Positions 55,834 to 64,000 of a stretch of 64,000 bases of DNA are shown piece by piece. Under the pieces are notes generated by a model, which ran no database searches, was not told the DNA's origin, and was given only the letters and a program-made list of their open reading frames with translations. This DNA comes from Arthrobacter sp. 35W (GTDB taxonomy: Bacteria; Actinomycetota; Actinomycetes; Actinomycetales; Micrococcaceae). Position 1 is the stretch's first letter. Each line of letters opens with the position of its first letter. The stretch is taken from positions 744,001 through 808,000 of the forward strand of contig NZ_KI519454.1 of NCBI RefSeq assembly GCF_000482545.1, in the 5' to 3' direction. Position numbers and translations under genes: made by a program.

Positions 55834-55862
55834 GGGACCGGATCCAACACTCATCCGGTCCC
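55834..55862 (-). terminator. Terminator of the LysM gene
   Basis: GGGACCGGAT/ATCCGGTCCC 10-bp stem followed on the minus strand by CTTTTCG. It sits just upstream of the pknL promoter. Confidence 0.7.
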
Positions 55863-55880
55863 TTGCATCGCTCATTGTGG

Positions 55881-57035
55881 CTAGCGGAAGGTGTCCGCCG
55901 TGGCCTTCACGGAGGCGACGTAGCCCTCGGTGTCGGGGTACATTCCGTGCACCGACACCGAGTAGGCGCCCTGGTAGTAGCCGGCGATGGCCTCGTCCAT
56001 GGACGGGGCATTGCGGACCAGCTGGCGGATGATGGCGACACCGGCGGTGACGTTGTCATTGGGGTCCAGCAGGTTCAGCTGGCGGCCCACCAGATCCGAG
56101 GCCCATTCGCCGGCCTGCGGGATGACCTGCATGGTGCCGATGGCGTTGGCGGGGGAGACGGAGGCGTGGTTGAAGCCGGACTCCTGTTGGGCGAAGGCCT
56201 GGGCCAGTGCCGGGTCGACACCCATCTGCGCTGCCGTGGAAGCCACGAGCTGCTGCATCTGTGAACGCGAGGGGACCGGGGCGGCCAGCAGGGCTGCCTT
56301 GTTGACATTGGCCTCGGCCACGACGGCCTGCGGGTACGTGTAGTGCAGGAAGGTGCTGGGGACCAGACCCTCTACCGGGGCCGTTGCCTCCGGGGTGATG
56401 GGAGTGATGGCACTCGATGCGGGGGCCACCTCGCCGCCGAGGGCGATCTCCTGGCCGGGGTGGATGACGGAGCTCGCGCTCAGGCCGTTGGCTGCCAGGA
56501 CGTCCTTGACGTTGAGGCCGTGCGCGGCGGCGATGGCGCTGATGGTGTCGCCCGTGCGCACGACGTAGCCGGCAGCCGGCGCCGACGGAGCAGCGGCGGC
56601 CGGTGCGGCCGCGTCCGGTGTGCCGGCGAGGGACAGGGTCTGGCCGGGGTGGATCAACGTGGACTCGCCGAGGCCGTTGAGGGCCAGCACGGTGCGGGTG
56701 TCCAGGCCGAAGCGGGCTGCGATGGCGCTGACGGTGTCGCCGGCCTCAACGGTGTAGCTGGCGGGCACGGAGGCCTGGACCGGGGCGACGCCCGTCGGGA
56801 TGGTGCCGGCCACCTGGGCTGCGGGGATCGTTGCCGTGGAGGCGGCAGGGACGGCGCCGGCGCCGGCGCCGGCCACGGTGGGGGAGGCCTTCACCGGTGC
56901 GGCCGGTGTGGCTGCTGCAGCTGGTTGGGCCAGAGCCATCGACGACAGCATTACCACGGGAATGGCGGCAGTTGCCGCGGCGGCAAGATGCATGGTGGTT
57001 TTTGGGCGCGGACGGTTTGTATTGTCGGAAGTCAT
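55881..57035 (-). CDS. Secreted LysM lytic transglycosylase
   Basis: Cell-wall enzyme of 384 residues. Signal peptide (about 1-42, basic start then AAAATAAIPVVMLSSMALA), two LysM domains (about 93-137 SYTVEAGDTVSAIAARFGL...GLGESTLIHPGQTL; 156-200), then an SLT/GEWL lysozyme-like domain (265-375) with catalytic Glu in AFAQQESGFNHASVSPANAIGTMQVIP. AGGA precedes the ATG at 57035. It is adjacent to the PASTA kinase, a natural pairing for wall remodelling. Confidence 0.92.
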   Translation of the reverse strand: MTSDNTNRPRPKTTMHLAAAATAAIPVVMLSSMALAQPAAAATPAAPVKASPTVAGAGAGAVPAASTATIPAAQVAGTIPTGVAPVQASVPASYTVEAGDTVSAIAARFGLDTRTVLALNGLGESTLIHPGQTLSLAGTPDAAAPAAAAPSAPAAGYVVRTGDTISAIAAAHGLNVKDVLAANGLSASSVIHPGQEIALGGEVAPASSAITPITPEATAPVEGLVPSTFLHYTYPQAVVAEANVNKAALLAAPVPSRSQMQQLVASTAAQMGVDPALAQAFAQQESGFNHASVSPANAIGTMQVIPQAGEWASDLVGRQLNLLDPNDNVTAGVAIIRQLVRNAPSMDEAIAGYYQGAYSVSVHGMYPDTEGYVASVKATADTFR

Positions 57036-57103
57036 ATGGATGTCCTCAAAAGTCCGGGGCTGATGATGCCTGAGGTGATGATGATGCGAGTGTGACTATT
57101 GAA

Positions 57104-57146
57104 AATTTACACGAATTTGTGGGGCAGACAACAACCTTTTGTCTGC
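57104..57146 (-). promoter_or_regulatory. LysM gene promoter with inverted repeat on the -35
   Basis: -35 TTGTCT (57126-57131), 16-bp spacer, -10 TAAATT (57104-57109), leader about 65 nt. GCAGACAA (57124-57131) and TTGTCTGC (57139-57146) form an 8-7-8 inverted repeat overlapping the -35. I looked for a c-di-AMP riboswitch in the leader and see none; it is too short. Confidence 0.55.
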
Positions 57147-57240
57147 GATTTGACCCATGTCGACGGCCCGGCGGCCCGAATGGCGCGCCGTTTCCGACCT
57201 CGCGCGTGCAGCGGGCAGAGTGGTGTGGGAACCTTAGTCC

Positions 57241-57594
57241 GTGAGTAACGTTGAAAACATGGTTAGTGAATGGTTGCCCCTCCCGGACGTCAGTGAATTG
57301 CTGGGTGTCTCCATTACCCGCGTCCACGGCTACATAAACGATGGCACCCTGCTGGCCGCCCGCGTGGGCGAACGCCAGATCCGCTGCGTGCCGGCGGAGT
57401 TCTTTATGGATGGAGCCATCCTGGACAGCCTCAAGGGCACGGTGGCCGTCCTGGTCGATGCAGGGTACGACGCCGAGGAGGCCATCGTCTGGCTCTTCAC
57501 GCCGGACGAATCCCTGCCGGGCCGCCCCGTCGATGCACTGCGCGAGGGACGCAAGACCGAAATCCGCCGCCGCGCCCAGGCCCTGGGCTGGTAG
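57241..57594 (+). CDS. Rv2175c-like DNA-binding protein
   Basis: 117 residues with an N-terminal winged helix (WLPLPDVSELLGVSITRVHGYINDGTLLAARVGERQIRCVPAEFF) and a C-terminal region SLKGTVAVLVDAGYDAEEAIVWLFTPDESLPGRPVDALREG. This is the actinobacterial Rv2175c family, a PknL phosphorylation substrate in mycobacteria. Its closeness to pknL supports the same pairing here. The Thr that is phosphorylated in Mtb lies in the N-terminal tail and is not obvious in this sequence. GTG 57241 or ATG 57259 may be the start. Confidence 0.9.
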   Translation: MSNVENMVSEWLPLPDVSELLGVSITRVHGYINDGTLLAARVGERQIRCVPAEFFMDGAILDSLKGTVAVLVDAGYDAEEAIVWLFTPDESLPGRPVDALREGRKTEIRRRAQALGW

Positions 57595-57618
57595 CAGCGG
57601 CTCAAGCAGGCATTAAGC

Positions 57619-57657
57619 AAGGACAGGCCCCGTTCATGGTGAACGGGGCCTGTCCTT
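57619..57657. terminator. Bidirectional terminator
   Basis: Perfect 18-bp stem AAGGACAGGCCCCGTTCA/TGAACGGGGCCTGTCCTT with a three-base loop between convergent genes. Confidence 0.85.
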
Positions 57658-57668
57658 TGCCTATGGGG

Positions 57669-58790
57669 TCAGGCCTTGCGCTGGACGGCTCCAGTGGCCA
57701 GAGCCTGCAGTGCGGCGCCCGGCCCGGTGGGGATCTGAAGGGCGGCGAGTGCGGCAAACGCCGTCGTACTCAGCTCCTCGATCATCGCCTCCGTGGCGGC
57801 CAACGCCCCGGAGCCCACCATGATGGAGCGGATGTCTTCGATCTGGGCCGCCGTCAGCTCCTGGCTGCCCAGCAGGGCATCGACCCGCCCGGCCTCGGCG
57901 GGGTCGGCCCGGGTCAGGGTCAACCCGACAAGCACCGTGCGCTTGCCCTCGCGCAGGTCATCGCCTGCCGGCTTTCCCGTGGTCGCGGGATCGCCGAAGA
58001 CGCCCAGTACGTCGTCGCGCAGCTGGAAGGCCTCGCCCAGCGGCAGTGCGAACGCACTGTAGCCCTCCAGCAGCGGGGCGGCGGCACCGGCCAGGGCGCC
58101 GCCCAGCACCAGCGGGTGCTCGGCGGAATACTTGGCGCTCTTGTAGCGGATGATGGATTCCGCGCGGGCCACGGCGTGGGAGCGCGGCTTGCTGGGGCCG
58201 GCCACCTCCTCCAGGATGTCCAGGTACTGCCCGGCCATGACCTCGGTGCGCATCAGATCGAACACGTGCCGGGCGCGGGTGCCCGCCGCCGTGGCGGCCC
58301 CCACCCGGGTGAACACCTCTTCGCTGAAGGACAGGCACAAATCGCCGGTGAGGATGGCCGCGGCATGGCCAAAACGCTCGCCGTCGAGGGCCCAGCCCTG
58401 GCGTTCGTGCAGCAGCGAGTACGTCCGGTGCACGCTCGGCCCGCCGCGGCGGGTGTCCGAGCGGTCGATGATGTCGTCGTGGATCAGCGCAGCGGCCTGG
58501 AACAGCTCAAGGGCGACGCCGGCCGTGACAATCTGTTCGGCACCGGCCGCGCCGCCGGCGGCACGCCAGCCCCAGTAGCACATCAGGGCGCGCAGGCGCT
58601 TGCCGCCTGTCACCAGTGCGCGGATCGAATCGAGCAGCACCAGGGTGTCGGCGGAGACCTCCGCGAGCAGTGCCGACTTCGAATCGAGGAAGTCATTCAG
58701 GGCGTCCGCCACTGACTGGACGTACGTCTGCTGCTCGGTGGCCAGCGCGCCGTCGTGCGTATTCTCCCGGCTCAGGGTTCCGCCGCTCAC
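57669..58790 (-). CDS. idsA: Polyprenyl (geranylgeranyl-type) diphosphate synthase
   Basis: Trans-isoprenyl diphosphate synthase of about 373 residues. First Asp-rich motif in LELFQAAALIHDDIIDRSDTRRG and second in FQLRDDVLGVFGD bind Mg-diphosphate; GGKRLRALMC is the allylic substrate loop. Small residues before the first motif suggest C20 or longer products, as for IdsA/Rv2173, feeding carotenoid, quinone or polyprenol synthesis. The GTG at 58790 overlaps the stop of the lipoprotein gene (GTGA); no good Shine-Dalgarno, so coupling is likely. Confidence 0.9.
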   Translation of the reverse strand: MSGGTLSRENTHDGALATEQQTYVQSVADALNDFLDSKSALLAEVSADTLVLLDSIRALVTGGKRLRALMCYWGWRAAGGAAGAEQIVTAGVALELFQAAALIHDDIIDRSDTRRGGPSVHRTYSLLHERQGWALDGERFGHAAAILTGDLCLSFSEEVFTRVGAATAAGTRARHVFDLMRTEVMAGQYLDILEEVAGPSKPRSHAVARAESIIRYKSAKYSAEHPLVLGGALAGAAAPLLEGYSAFALPLGEAFQLRDDVLGVFGDPATTGKPAGDDLREGKRTVLVGLTLTRADPAEAGRVDALLGSQELTAAQIEDIRSIMVGSGALAATEAMIEELSTTAFAALAALQIPTGPGAALQALATGAVQRKA

Positions 58791-59329
58791 TTCAGCGACG
58801 CCGGAAGCACATTGGCGCTCAGCGTGAACGTGACGGTGCCGTTCTCGGGCACCATCGACAGGCTGACCAGCTCGGTGCCATTGGCCCGGGTGAAGTCCTT
58901 GGAGGCGATGGAGCCGACGGCGTCGCCGGGCAGCGGCGTGAACCCTTGGTCGCCCAGGGCCTTGGTGTAGAAGGCCAGAACCCCCTCCTGCGTTGCCGTG
59001 GTGGCGGCCACCATCGAGGCGGTGGCCTTGGCGCCCGTCGCGTCGAAGATGGTGCTCTTCAGCGTGGCGCCGGGCATGAGGGGCAGCAGCGTGGTGGGGA
59101 AGCCGGCCACGAGTGCACCGACGGTTCCGGTGGCGGTGCTGGTGGACGTCGCGGTGGCCGAGGCGCTCGGCGAGCCGGATGCCTGCGCGGAGGCGGTGGT
59201 GGTTTCCGGCCCGGGCGTGGGGGAGCCGGTGCCGCAACCTCCCAGAAGGACGACGGCGGCCAGGGCGGTGCCGGCGGCCGCGGCTGTGGCGGCGAAGGGT
59301 CGATGGTGGGTGCGCGCTGCGCTCGGCAT
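58787..59329 (-). CDS. Hypothetical lipoprotein
   Basis: 180 residues. Signal peptide with lipobox LLGGC at about 29-33 and a Thr/Ser/Ala-rich spacer (TTTASAQASGSPSASATAT) before a small folded domain (LKSTIFDATGAKATASMVAATTATQEGVLAFYTKALGDQGFTPLPG ... TRANGTELVSLSMVPENG). I do not recognise a family; the fold pattern recalls small extracellular substrate-sensing lipoproteins. AGAGG precedes the ATG at 59329. It is co-transcribed with idsA. Confidence 0.8.
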   Translation of the reverse strand: MPSAARTHHRPFAATAAAAGTALAAVVLLGGCGTGSPTPGPETTTASAQASGSPSASATATSTSTATGTVGALVAGFPTTLLPLMPGATLKSTIFDATGAKATASMVAATTATQEGVLAFYTKALGDQGFTPLPGDAVGSIASKDFTRANGTELVSLSMVPENGTVTFTLSANVLPASLK

Positions 59330-59470
59330 GGCTTTTCCTCTGCTTCCTGGGCGGGTGCTCATTGCCTCCCAGTTTACCCAGCCGGGCACAACGGGCCACC
59401 GGGCAGGCCACCGGGGACGCGGGGCCCGGATCCGGCGGCCGCTGTCGGTGCCCCTCACTAGGATGGAACG

Positions 59471-60676
59471 GTGGAACGCATACGGGATCAAGGCAGCCAC
59501 ATCCTGCATGTGGACATGGATGCCTTCTTTGTCTCCGTGGAGCTGCGCGAGGCCCGGCATCTGGTGGGCAGGCCGGTGATTGTCGGATTCCCGGCCGGCC
59601 GCTCCGTGGTGCTCTCGGCCTCCTACGAGGCCAGGGCGATGGGCGTGCGCTCGGCGATGCCCATGTCCACCGCCATGCGGCTGTGCCCGCGGGCCGTCGT
59701 CATCGAGCCGCGCCACCGGCTCTACTACGAGGTGTCCGGCCAGTTGATGGGAATCTTCAACTCCATCACCGATCTTGTCGAGCCGCTCAGCGTGGACGAG
59801 GCCTTTCTTGACGTTGCCGGTGCCGTGCGGCGGCTGGGCGCGCCCGAGGAGATCGGCGCCTTGATCCGCTCCCGGGTTGCGTCCGAGCTGGGCATCACGG
59901 CCTCGGTGGGGATTGCGGCCAGCAAGTTTGTGGCGAAGATCGCCTCCACACGCTGCAAACCGGACGGCATGCTGCTGATCCGCCCCGAGGAGACGGTGGC
60001 CTACCTGCACACCCTTCCCGTCCAGGCGCTGTGGGGTGTGGGGGAGAAGACGGTGGCAGCCCTGGCCCGGCTGGGCATCCACACCGTGGCGGATGTGGCG
60101 GCCACGCCCCAGCCGGTGCTGCGCCGCGCCCTGGGGGCAACCGGCGCCCACGTCCACCAGCTGGCGTGGGGCATCGACCACCGGCCCGTCACCCCCGTCC
60201 GCGTCGAGAAGAGCATCGGGGCGGAGGAGACCTTTGCCGTGGACACCAACGACGACGATCTCCTCACCCGCGAACTGCTGCGCCTGGCGCACCGGACGGC
60301 CGCACGGCTTCGCGAGGGCGGGCTGGTGGCCCGGACTGTGGCGTTGAAGGTGCGGTACGCGGATTTCAGCATGATCAACCGCTCGCGGACGCTCGGCACG
60401 CCGGTGGACAGCGCCGCCCTGGTCTATGCCGCAGCCGTGGGCCTGCTCGGCGCCCTGGGTGAGCGCCCGATGAGTGTGCGGCTGATCGGGCTGAGGGTGG
60501 AGGGCCTTGAGCCGGTGCAGGAGACGGCCCTTCAGCTGAGCTTCGACAGGCGGGATGAGAATTGGCGCGGTGCCGATGCCGCGGCTGACGCCGTTGCAGC
60601 CCGGTTCGGCGGGGCAAAGATCGGTCCGGCGCGGCTGCTGCCAGGTCCCAAGGGGCGCCAGATCCCCCAGCGGTGA
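59471..60676 (+). CDS. dinB: DNA polymerase IV (Y family)
   Basis: Translesion polymerase of 401 residues. Catalytic HVDMDAFFVSVELRE, SASYEARAMGVRSAMP, PLSVDEAFLDV, helix-hairpin-helix LWGVGEKTVAALARLGIHTV, little-finger domain (EETFAVDTNDDDLLTREL ... LKVRYADFSMINRS). A C-terminal QLSF may be the clamp-binding motif. The GTG at 59471 is exactly six bases after TAGGAT (59459-59464), indicating a probable leaderless mRNA. Lesion bypass is established for the family. Confidence 0.94.
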   Translation: MERIRDQGSHILHVDMDAFFVSVELREARHLVGRPVIVGFPAGRSVVLSASYEARAMGVRSAMPMSTAMRLCPRAVVIEPRHRLYYEVSGQLMGIFNSITDLVEPLSVDEAFLDVAGAVRRLGAPEEIGALIRSRVASELGITASVGIAASKFVAKIASTRCKPDGMLLIRPEETVAYLHTLPVQALWGVGEKTVAALARLGIHTVADVAATPQPVLRRALGATGAHVHQLAWGIDHRPVTPVRVEKSIGAEETFAVDTNDDDLLTRELLRLAHRTAARLREGGLVARTVALKVRYADFSMINRSRTLGTPVDSAALVYAAAVGLLGALGERPMSVRLIGLRVEGLEPVQETALQLSFDRRDENWRGADAAADAVAARFGGAKIGPARLLPGPKGRQIPQR

Positions 60677-60940
60677 CATCCCGGCGCGGTGCGGGCCGGA
60701 TGGGGCCAAAAACACCGGCGCGCCGTGTGGACAACGGGTTTCAGTAATCCCAAATCACGCCTATTCTTAAGGCAAGGAGTTCTTCTTGCGACAGCTCCCC
60801 AGCTGGCAGCACCCTCGCCCGCTTTCCACCAGTGTCCGCAGGCCATAGGCTGCGGAGACGGAAGGCGGTTGGGAACCAATTGCCAGGTGGCGCTCGTTGG
60901 GAGATTGAGACGCCCAAGGCCTGACCAGAAGGAGGTTGTG

Positions 60941-61300
60941 ATGCCCCTCTCGGAGCACGAACAGAGGCTGCTCGACGCACTCGAGCAGCAGCTGCATGAG
61001 GAAGATCCCAAGTTTGCCAACACTCTGGGGGCCGATCCTGCGCGTTCATTCTCCACGCGGCACATTGTGCTGGGCGTTCTGGCGTCCATCGCCGGCATGC
61101 TCATCCTGCTGCTTGGTGTTGCACTGCAGTCGATCCCCCTCGGTGTGGCCGGATTCCTGGTCATGGGGGCGGGTGTCTACTTTGCCACGCTGCGCCGCCG
61201 GTTTGCCGCTTCGGGCAAGAGCCCGGGAGCCAAGAAATCGAAGAGCTCCTTCATGAGCAATCTTGAGGAACGGTGGGAGGAACGCCGGAAGGACCATTAG
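60941..61300 (+). CDS. DUF3040 membrane protein
   Basis: 119 residues: PLSEHEQRLLDALEQQLHEEDPKFA (DUF3040 signature), two TM helices (IVLGVLASIAGMLILLLGVAL; IPLGVAGFLVMGAGVYFATL) and a basic tail SNLEERWEERRKDH. A strong AAGGAGG precedes the ATG. Members flank the mraZ cluster in many Actinobacteria (Rv2169c in M. tuberculosis). Function unknown. The 264 bases upstream contain no gene I can support. Confidence 0.9.
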   Translation: MPLSEHEQRLLDALEQQLHEEDPKFANTLGADPARSFSTRHIVLGVLASIAGMLILLLGVALQSIPLGVAGFLVMGAGVYFATLRRRFAASGKSPGAKKSKSSFMSNLEERWEERRKDH

Positions 61301-61404
61301 GCCGCCTCTGGATGGTGTGGCCGGCAGTTCCACGTCCGGCCACAACCGCTGCCCCGAGCCCTCCACAAAGCTCCACTGAAAGGTGGAGCGACGCCCCTGT
61401 TGAG

Positions 61405-61434
61405 AAAAAGGATCCGCATTGCGGGTCCTTTTTT
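61405..61434 (+). terminator. Terminator upstream of mraZ
   Basis: AAAAAGGATCCGC / GCGGGTCCTTTTTT hairpin with one mismatch and T6, ending the DUF3040 transcript. In the 61301-61682 gap I otherwise see only the mraZ promoter region and a CTCCAC...GTGGAG pair at 61364-61388. Confidence 0.85.
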
Positions 61435-61588
61435 GTGTTGGCGGGACCCATTTCCCAGCAATATGTCCGCCACAGCGTGCCGCCGCGCCGCCTGGCCGCA
61501 CGGTTCCACCATTTCCCTCCACCGCCGCACAGGCCTGCTGTGGCCGCAAATACAGGGGCAACACGCCGGGACCACGCCCGTCGTGTCG

Positions 61589-61620
61589 TTGACGGTGGAG
61601 GATTGTGGAGTAAAGTGGAG
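61589..61620 (+). promoter_or_regulatory. mraZp: mraZ promoter with three MraZ-type direct repeats
   Basis: GTGGAG occurs at 61595, 61605 and 61615, an exact 10-bp period. A -35 TTGACG (61589-61594) and -10 TAAAGT (61611-61616), 16 bp apart, interleave with them. MraZ represses its own cluster through tandem TGGG/GTGGGA-like repeats at 10-bp spacing in other bacteria, so autoregulation here is very likely. Confidence 0.75.
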
Positions 61621-61682
61621 CGCATAAGAGGGAGATGGTGGACGGGGGTTCTACAAGCCTCTCAATCAAGGGATGGTGGGGG

Positions 61683-62114
61683 ATGTTTCTTGGAACTCAT
61701 TCACCGCGCCTTGATGAAAAGGGACGAATCATCCTCCCCGCCAAATTCCGTGAGGAACTGGCCAGTGGACTTGTCCTTACCAGGGGGCAGGAACGCTGCA
61801 TCTACGTCTTCAGTGCAAGGGAATTTGAGAAAGTCCACGAACAAATGCGGGATGCACCCATATCCTCGCGCCAGGCTCGTGACTATATTCGGGTTTTCCT
61901 TTCTGGAGCGTCCGATGAAATCCCAGACAAGCAGGGCCGCGTGACAATTCCAGCCACGCTGCGCAACTATGCGGGTTTGGGGCGGGAATTGGTGGTGATT
62001 GGTGCGGGAAACCGGGCCGAGATCTGGGATGCGGAAGCCTGGGAAACCTATCTGGCCGAGCAGGAGAAGGCATTCTCCGAGACGGACGAAGATACGATCC
62101 CCGGCATCTTCTAG
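61683..62114 (+). CDS. mraZ: Division/cell-wall cluster regulator MraZ
   Basis: AbrB-like DNA-binding protein of 143 residues with two MraZ repeats: [25 protein letters not shown] and [39 protein letters not shown]. First gene of the dcw cluster; expected to form a ring-like oligomer binding the GTGGAG repeats. The ATG at 61683 gives the family's usual N-terminus MFLG. Confidence 0.96.
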   Translation: MFLGTHSPRLDEKGRIILPAKFREELASGLVLTRGQERCIYVFSAREFEKVHEQMRDAPISSRQARDYIRVFLSGASDEIPDKQGRVTIPATLRNYAGLGRELVVIGAGNRAEIWDAEAWETYLAEQEKAFSETDEDTIPGIF

Positions 62115-62129
62115 AGCCACAGCACCAAG

Positions 62130-62180
62130 GCAGCACTGAAGTTAAAGCAGTACAGAAGTTAAAGCAGCACAGAAGTTTCA
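62130..62180 (+). repeat. Three 17-bp tandem repeats between mraZ and rsmH
   Basis: Units GCAGCACTGAAGTTAAA (62130-62146), GCAGTACAGAAGTTAAA (62147-62163) and GCAGCACAGAAGTTTCA (62164-62180). They differ at a few positions and lie 16 bases after the mraZ stop. The rest of the 62115-62365 gap, up to the rsmH Shine-Dalgarno, shows nothing else. Confidence 0.8.
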
Positions 62181-62365
62181 GCACGGCACGCGTGGAACGG
62201 CACGGGTTCTTGAATGAGATCTCCAGCCGCCCAGCAGGCCCAACCTGGCTCACCTTCCCCGGAGCCAGGCTGGGGATTGCTCGGGAGGATGGGGGTCTGG
62301 TTCAAGAAACCAGTCCCGGACCAGGCTTTGGCACCAGCAGCGCACCAATGGTCAAAGGAGAAGGC

Positions 62366-63373
62366 ATGACGCAGGGCGATCCCACACCGGACAACCCCAC
62401 GCCGCCCACCTCTTCACGACACATCCCGGTCCTGAAGGATCGGTGCATCAATCTTCTGGCACCCGCCTTTGAAGCCGCCATTGCCGACGGCCGGACTCCC
62501 ATTGCCATTGATGCCACCTTGGGCATGGGTGGACACAGCGAGGCCATGCTGGAACGCTTCCCGACGCTGCACCTGATCGGCATCGACCGCGACACCGAGG
62601 CACTTGCCCTGGCCGGCGCACGTTTGGCGCCCTTCAGCAACCGCACGGACCTGGTCCACGCCGTCTACGACGAAATCCCCTCCGTGCTTGCCGATCTGGG
62701 CGTGGACGAGGTGGACGGCGTCCTGATGGATCTGGGTGTCTCCTCCCTGCAGCTCGACGAGCGCGAGCGGGGCTTCGCCTATTCCTACGATGCGCCGCTG
62801 GACATGCGCATGGACACCAGCCGCGGCCAGACCGCCGCCGATGTTCTCAACAACTACTCCGAAGAAGACCTGGTGCGGATCATCCGCAAATGGGGCGAGG
62901 AGAAGTTTGCCGGCCGCATTGCGAACCGGATAGCCGCCGACCGCGCCAAGAAGCCTTTCACCACCACCGGGGAATTGGTGGAGTCCATCCGCTCCGTTGT
63001 CCCCGCGGCTGCCTCCCGCACCGGCGGGCACCCGGCCAAGCGCACCTTCCAGGCGCTTCGGATCGAGGTCAACGAGGAACTGAGCGTGCTTGAGGCCGCC
63101 GTTCCGGCCGCCGTCAACGCCCTCGCCCTCCACGGGCGGGTGGTGGTGATGTCGTACCACTCGCTGGAAGACAAAATCGTCAAGAGTGTCTTTGCCGCAG
63201 GCTCCAAGTCATCGGCGCCGCTGGGATTCCCGGTTGAGCTGGAGGAGCACAAGGCAACGCTGAAAACTCTGACAAAGGGCACGGAAGTGCCCACCGATGC
63301 CGAAATTGCCGAGAACCCCCGGGCTGCCTCCGCACGATTGCGGGCAGTGGAACGAGTCAGGAGAGCACTATGA
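62366..63373 (+). CDS. rsmH: 16S rRNA (cytosine-1402-N4) methyltransferase
   Basis: SAM-dependent methyltransferase of 335 residues (MraW). [16 protein letters not shown] motif [73 protein letters not shown] and [11 protein letters not shown] are complete. The ATG at 62366 with AAAGGAG upstream is preferred over an in-frame ATG at 62192. ATGA overlap with ftsL. Confidence 0.96.
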   Translation: MTQGDPTPDNPTPPTSSRHIPVLKDRCINLLAPAFEAAIADGRTPIAIDATLGMGGHSEAMLERFPTLHLIGIDRDTEALALAGARLAPFSNRTDLVHAVYDEIPSVLADLGVDEVDGVLMDLGVSSLQLDERERGFAYSYDAPLDMRMDTSRGQTAADVLNNYSEEDLVRIIRKWGEEKFAGRIANRIAADRAKKPFTTTGELVESIRSVVPAAASRTGGHPAKRTFQALRIEVNEELSVLEAAVPAAVNALALHGRVVVMSYHSLEDKIVKSVFAAGSKSSAPLGFPVELEEHKATLKTLTKGTEVPTDAEIAENPRAASARLRAVERVRRAL

Positions 63374-64000
63374 GCGCGGCTTCGAGAAACGTCCAGTCAG
63401 TCATCGGCAATACGGCCCGTGCTTTGCCGTGGGTGGCTCCGCTCGAAGAAACGCCCACGCCCCGGCGCACGCGGACGCCGCTGTCGCTGGTGGTCAGCGC
63501 GCCGCGCAAGCGCCGCGTCCCCTTCGCGGCGGTGTGCTTCCTGTTCCTTGTGGGCGCCCTCATGACCGTGCTGGTGCTCAATGTCCAGGTGACGTCCGGC
63601 CAGTACAAACTGGTGGAGCTGAAGGAACAGCAGGCTGCCCTGCTGAAGTCGAACCAGGATCTGACGGCCAAGGTGCAAAATGCCGGCGCGCCGCAGAACC
63701 TGGTGGCGCGTGCCGAAGCCCTGGGGATGGTGACCTCAACCACCACCGGGCAGATCGATGTGAACTCCAAGACCATCACCGGCGATCCCAAGCCCGCGGT
63801 GGCGTCGACCAAGTCCACAGGCCACATCGCGCCACCGGCCATTGACGCCCGCATGCCGGACCAGAAGCCCGCCACGGAAACCCCCGGCGGACCCGCCAAG
63901 GCAGGGTCCGACAGCGCCACCGGCGCCGCGTCGGGCCAGGATCCAGCGGCCTCGACCGCCGTCGCTCCCGTTGCCCCCGTGGTGGCCCCCGTGGTGCCCG
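63370..64000 (+). CDS. ftsL: Cell division protein FtsL-like, C-terminus outside window
   Basis: Open frame from the ATG overlapping the rsmH stop to the window edge (210 codons). Basic cytoplasmic N-terminus, a single TM ([23 protein letters not shown], about 52-74), a short coiled-coil ([22 protein letters not shown]) and [10 protein letters not shown], the FtsL/DivIC pattern; then a long Ala/Pro-rich extracytoplasmic tail typical of Actinobacteria. Position between rsmH and the expected ftsI fits FtsL of the divisome FtsQLB complex. Confidence 0.88.
   Translation, partial: MSAASRNVQSVIGNTARALPWVAPLEETPTPRRTRTPLSLVVSAPRKRRVPFAAVCFLFLVGALMTVLVLNVQVTSGQYKLVELKEQQAALLKSNQDLTAKVQNAGAPQNLVARAEALGMVTSTTTGQIDVNSKTITGDPKPAVASTKSTGHIAPPAIDARMPDQKPATETPGGPAKAGSDSATGAASGQDPAASTAVAPVAPVVAPVVP

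Noticed and set aside
57036-57100. c-di-AMP (ydaO) riboswitch before the LysM transglycosylase
   Set aside because: The predicted leader is only about 65 nt, too short for the aptamer, and shows no matching core.
62130-62180. CRISPR-like array
   Set aside because: The 17-bp units are contiguous without spacers and there are no cas genes.

Overview
The window is a GC-rich, densely coding stretch of an actinobacterial chromosome. Coding style, many ATGA/GTGA start-stop overlaps and gene order point to the Micrococcaceae, most likely Arthrobacter sensu lato; the genus is inferred from content, no 16S gene is present. About 55 protein genes and one tRNA are supported. There is no CRISPR array, prophage, IS element or replication origin. 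The first gene (desD) and last gene (ftsL) run off the window.

Layout. 1-5.2 kb: desABCD operon, read leftward, for desferrioxamine-type hydroxamate siderophore, with iron-box-like sequence on its promoter. 5.3-9.2 kb: a CitA/DcuS-type two-component system divergent from a DctA C4-dicarboxylate transporter. 9.4-11.4 kb: a DUF222/HNH protein and a small hypothetical. 11.5-19.0 kb: a leftward cluster of ABC permease, ATPase, Tat-lipoprotein binding protein, cytoplasmic sulfatase and secreted, wall-anchored GH20 hexosaminidase, which together look like a sulfated-aminosugar or sulfate-ester scavenging system. 19.1-21.6 kb: an ABC exporter pair. 21.8-29.5 kb: rightward housekeeping operon parA-scpA-scpB-rluB-tyrA-cmk-plsC-der, then tRNA-Pro(GGG). 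29.8-34.0 kb: urea transporter, HtrA-like protease, two CrcB fluoride channels, a universal stress protein and a membrane protein.

34.1-41.4 kb: gcvH-garA-ftsR-DUF151-merR-(parA)-gcvP, the same order as M. tuberculosis Rv1826-Rv1832 apart from the extra opposed parA. It links glycine cleavage, FHA control of 2-oxoglutarate/glutamate metabolism and division-gene regulation. 41.5-46.4 kb: pyruvate carboxylase and an EspI/MinD-like ATPase. 46.5-64 kb: a second block syntenic with M. tuberculosis Rv2187-Rv2165c: fadD, ROK kinase, esterase, plsC, aroG, PASTA kinase pknL, LysM transglycosylase, Rv2175c-like DNA-binding protein, idsA, lipoprotein, dinB, DUF3040, then the start of the division/cell-wall cluster mraZ-rsmH-ftsL.

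Regulatory structure is the least ordinary part. At least seven genes start exactly six bases downstream of a TANNNT -10 hexamer, as expected for leaderless mRNAs. gcvH has a structured leader of about 150 nt with competing pairings. Several promoters carry clean palindromes (gcvH, garA, merR, sulfatase cluster, fadD). mraZ has three GTGGAG repeats at exact 10-bp spacing inside its promoter. All functional calls rest on reading motifs and context; no database search was run.
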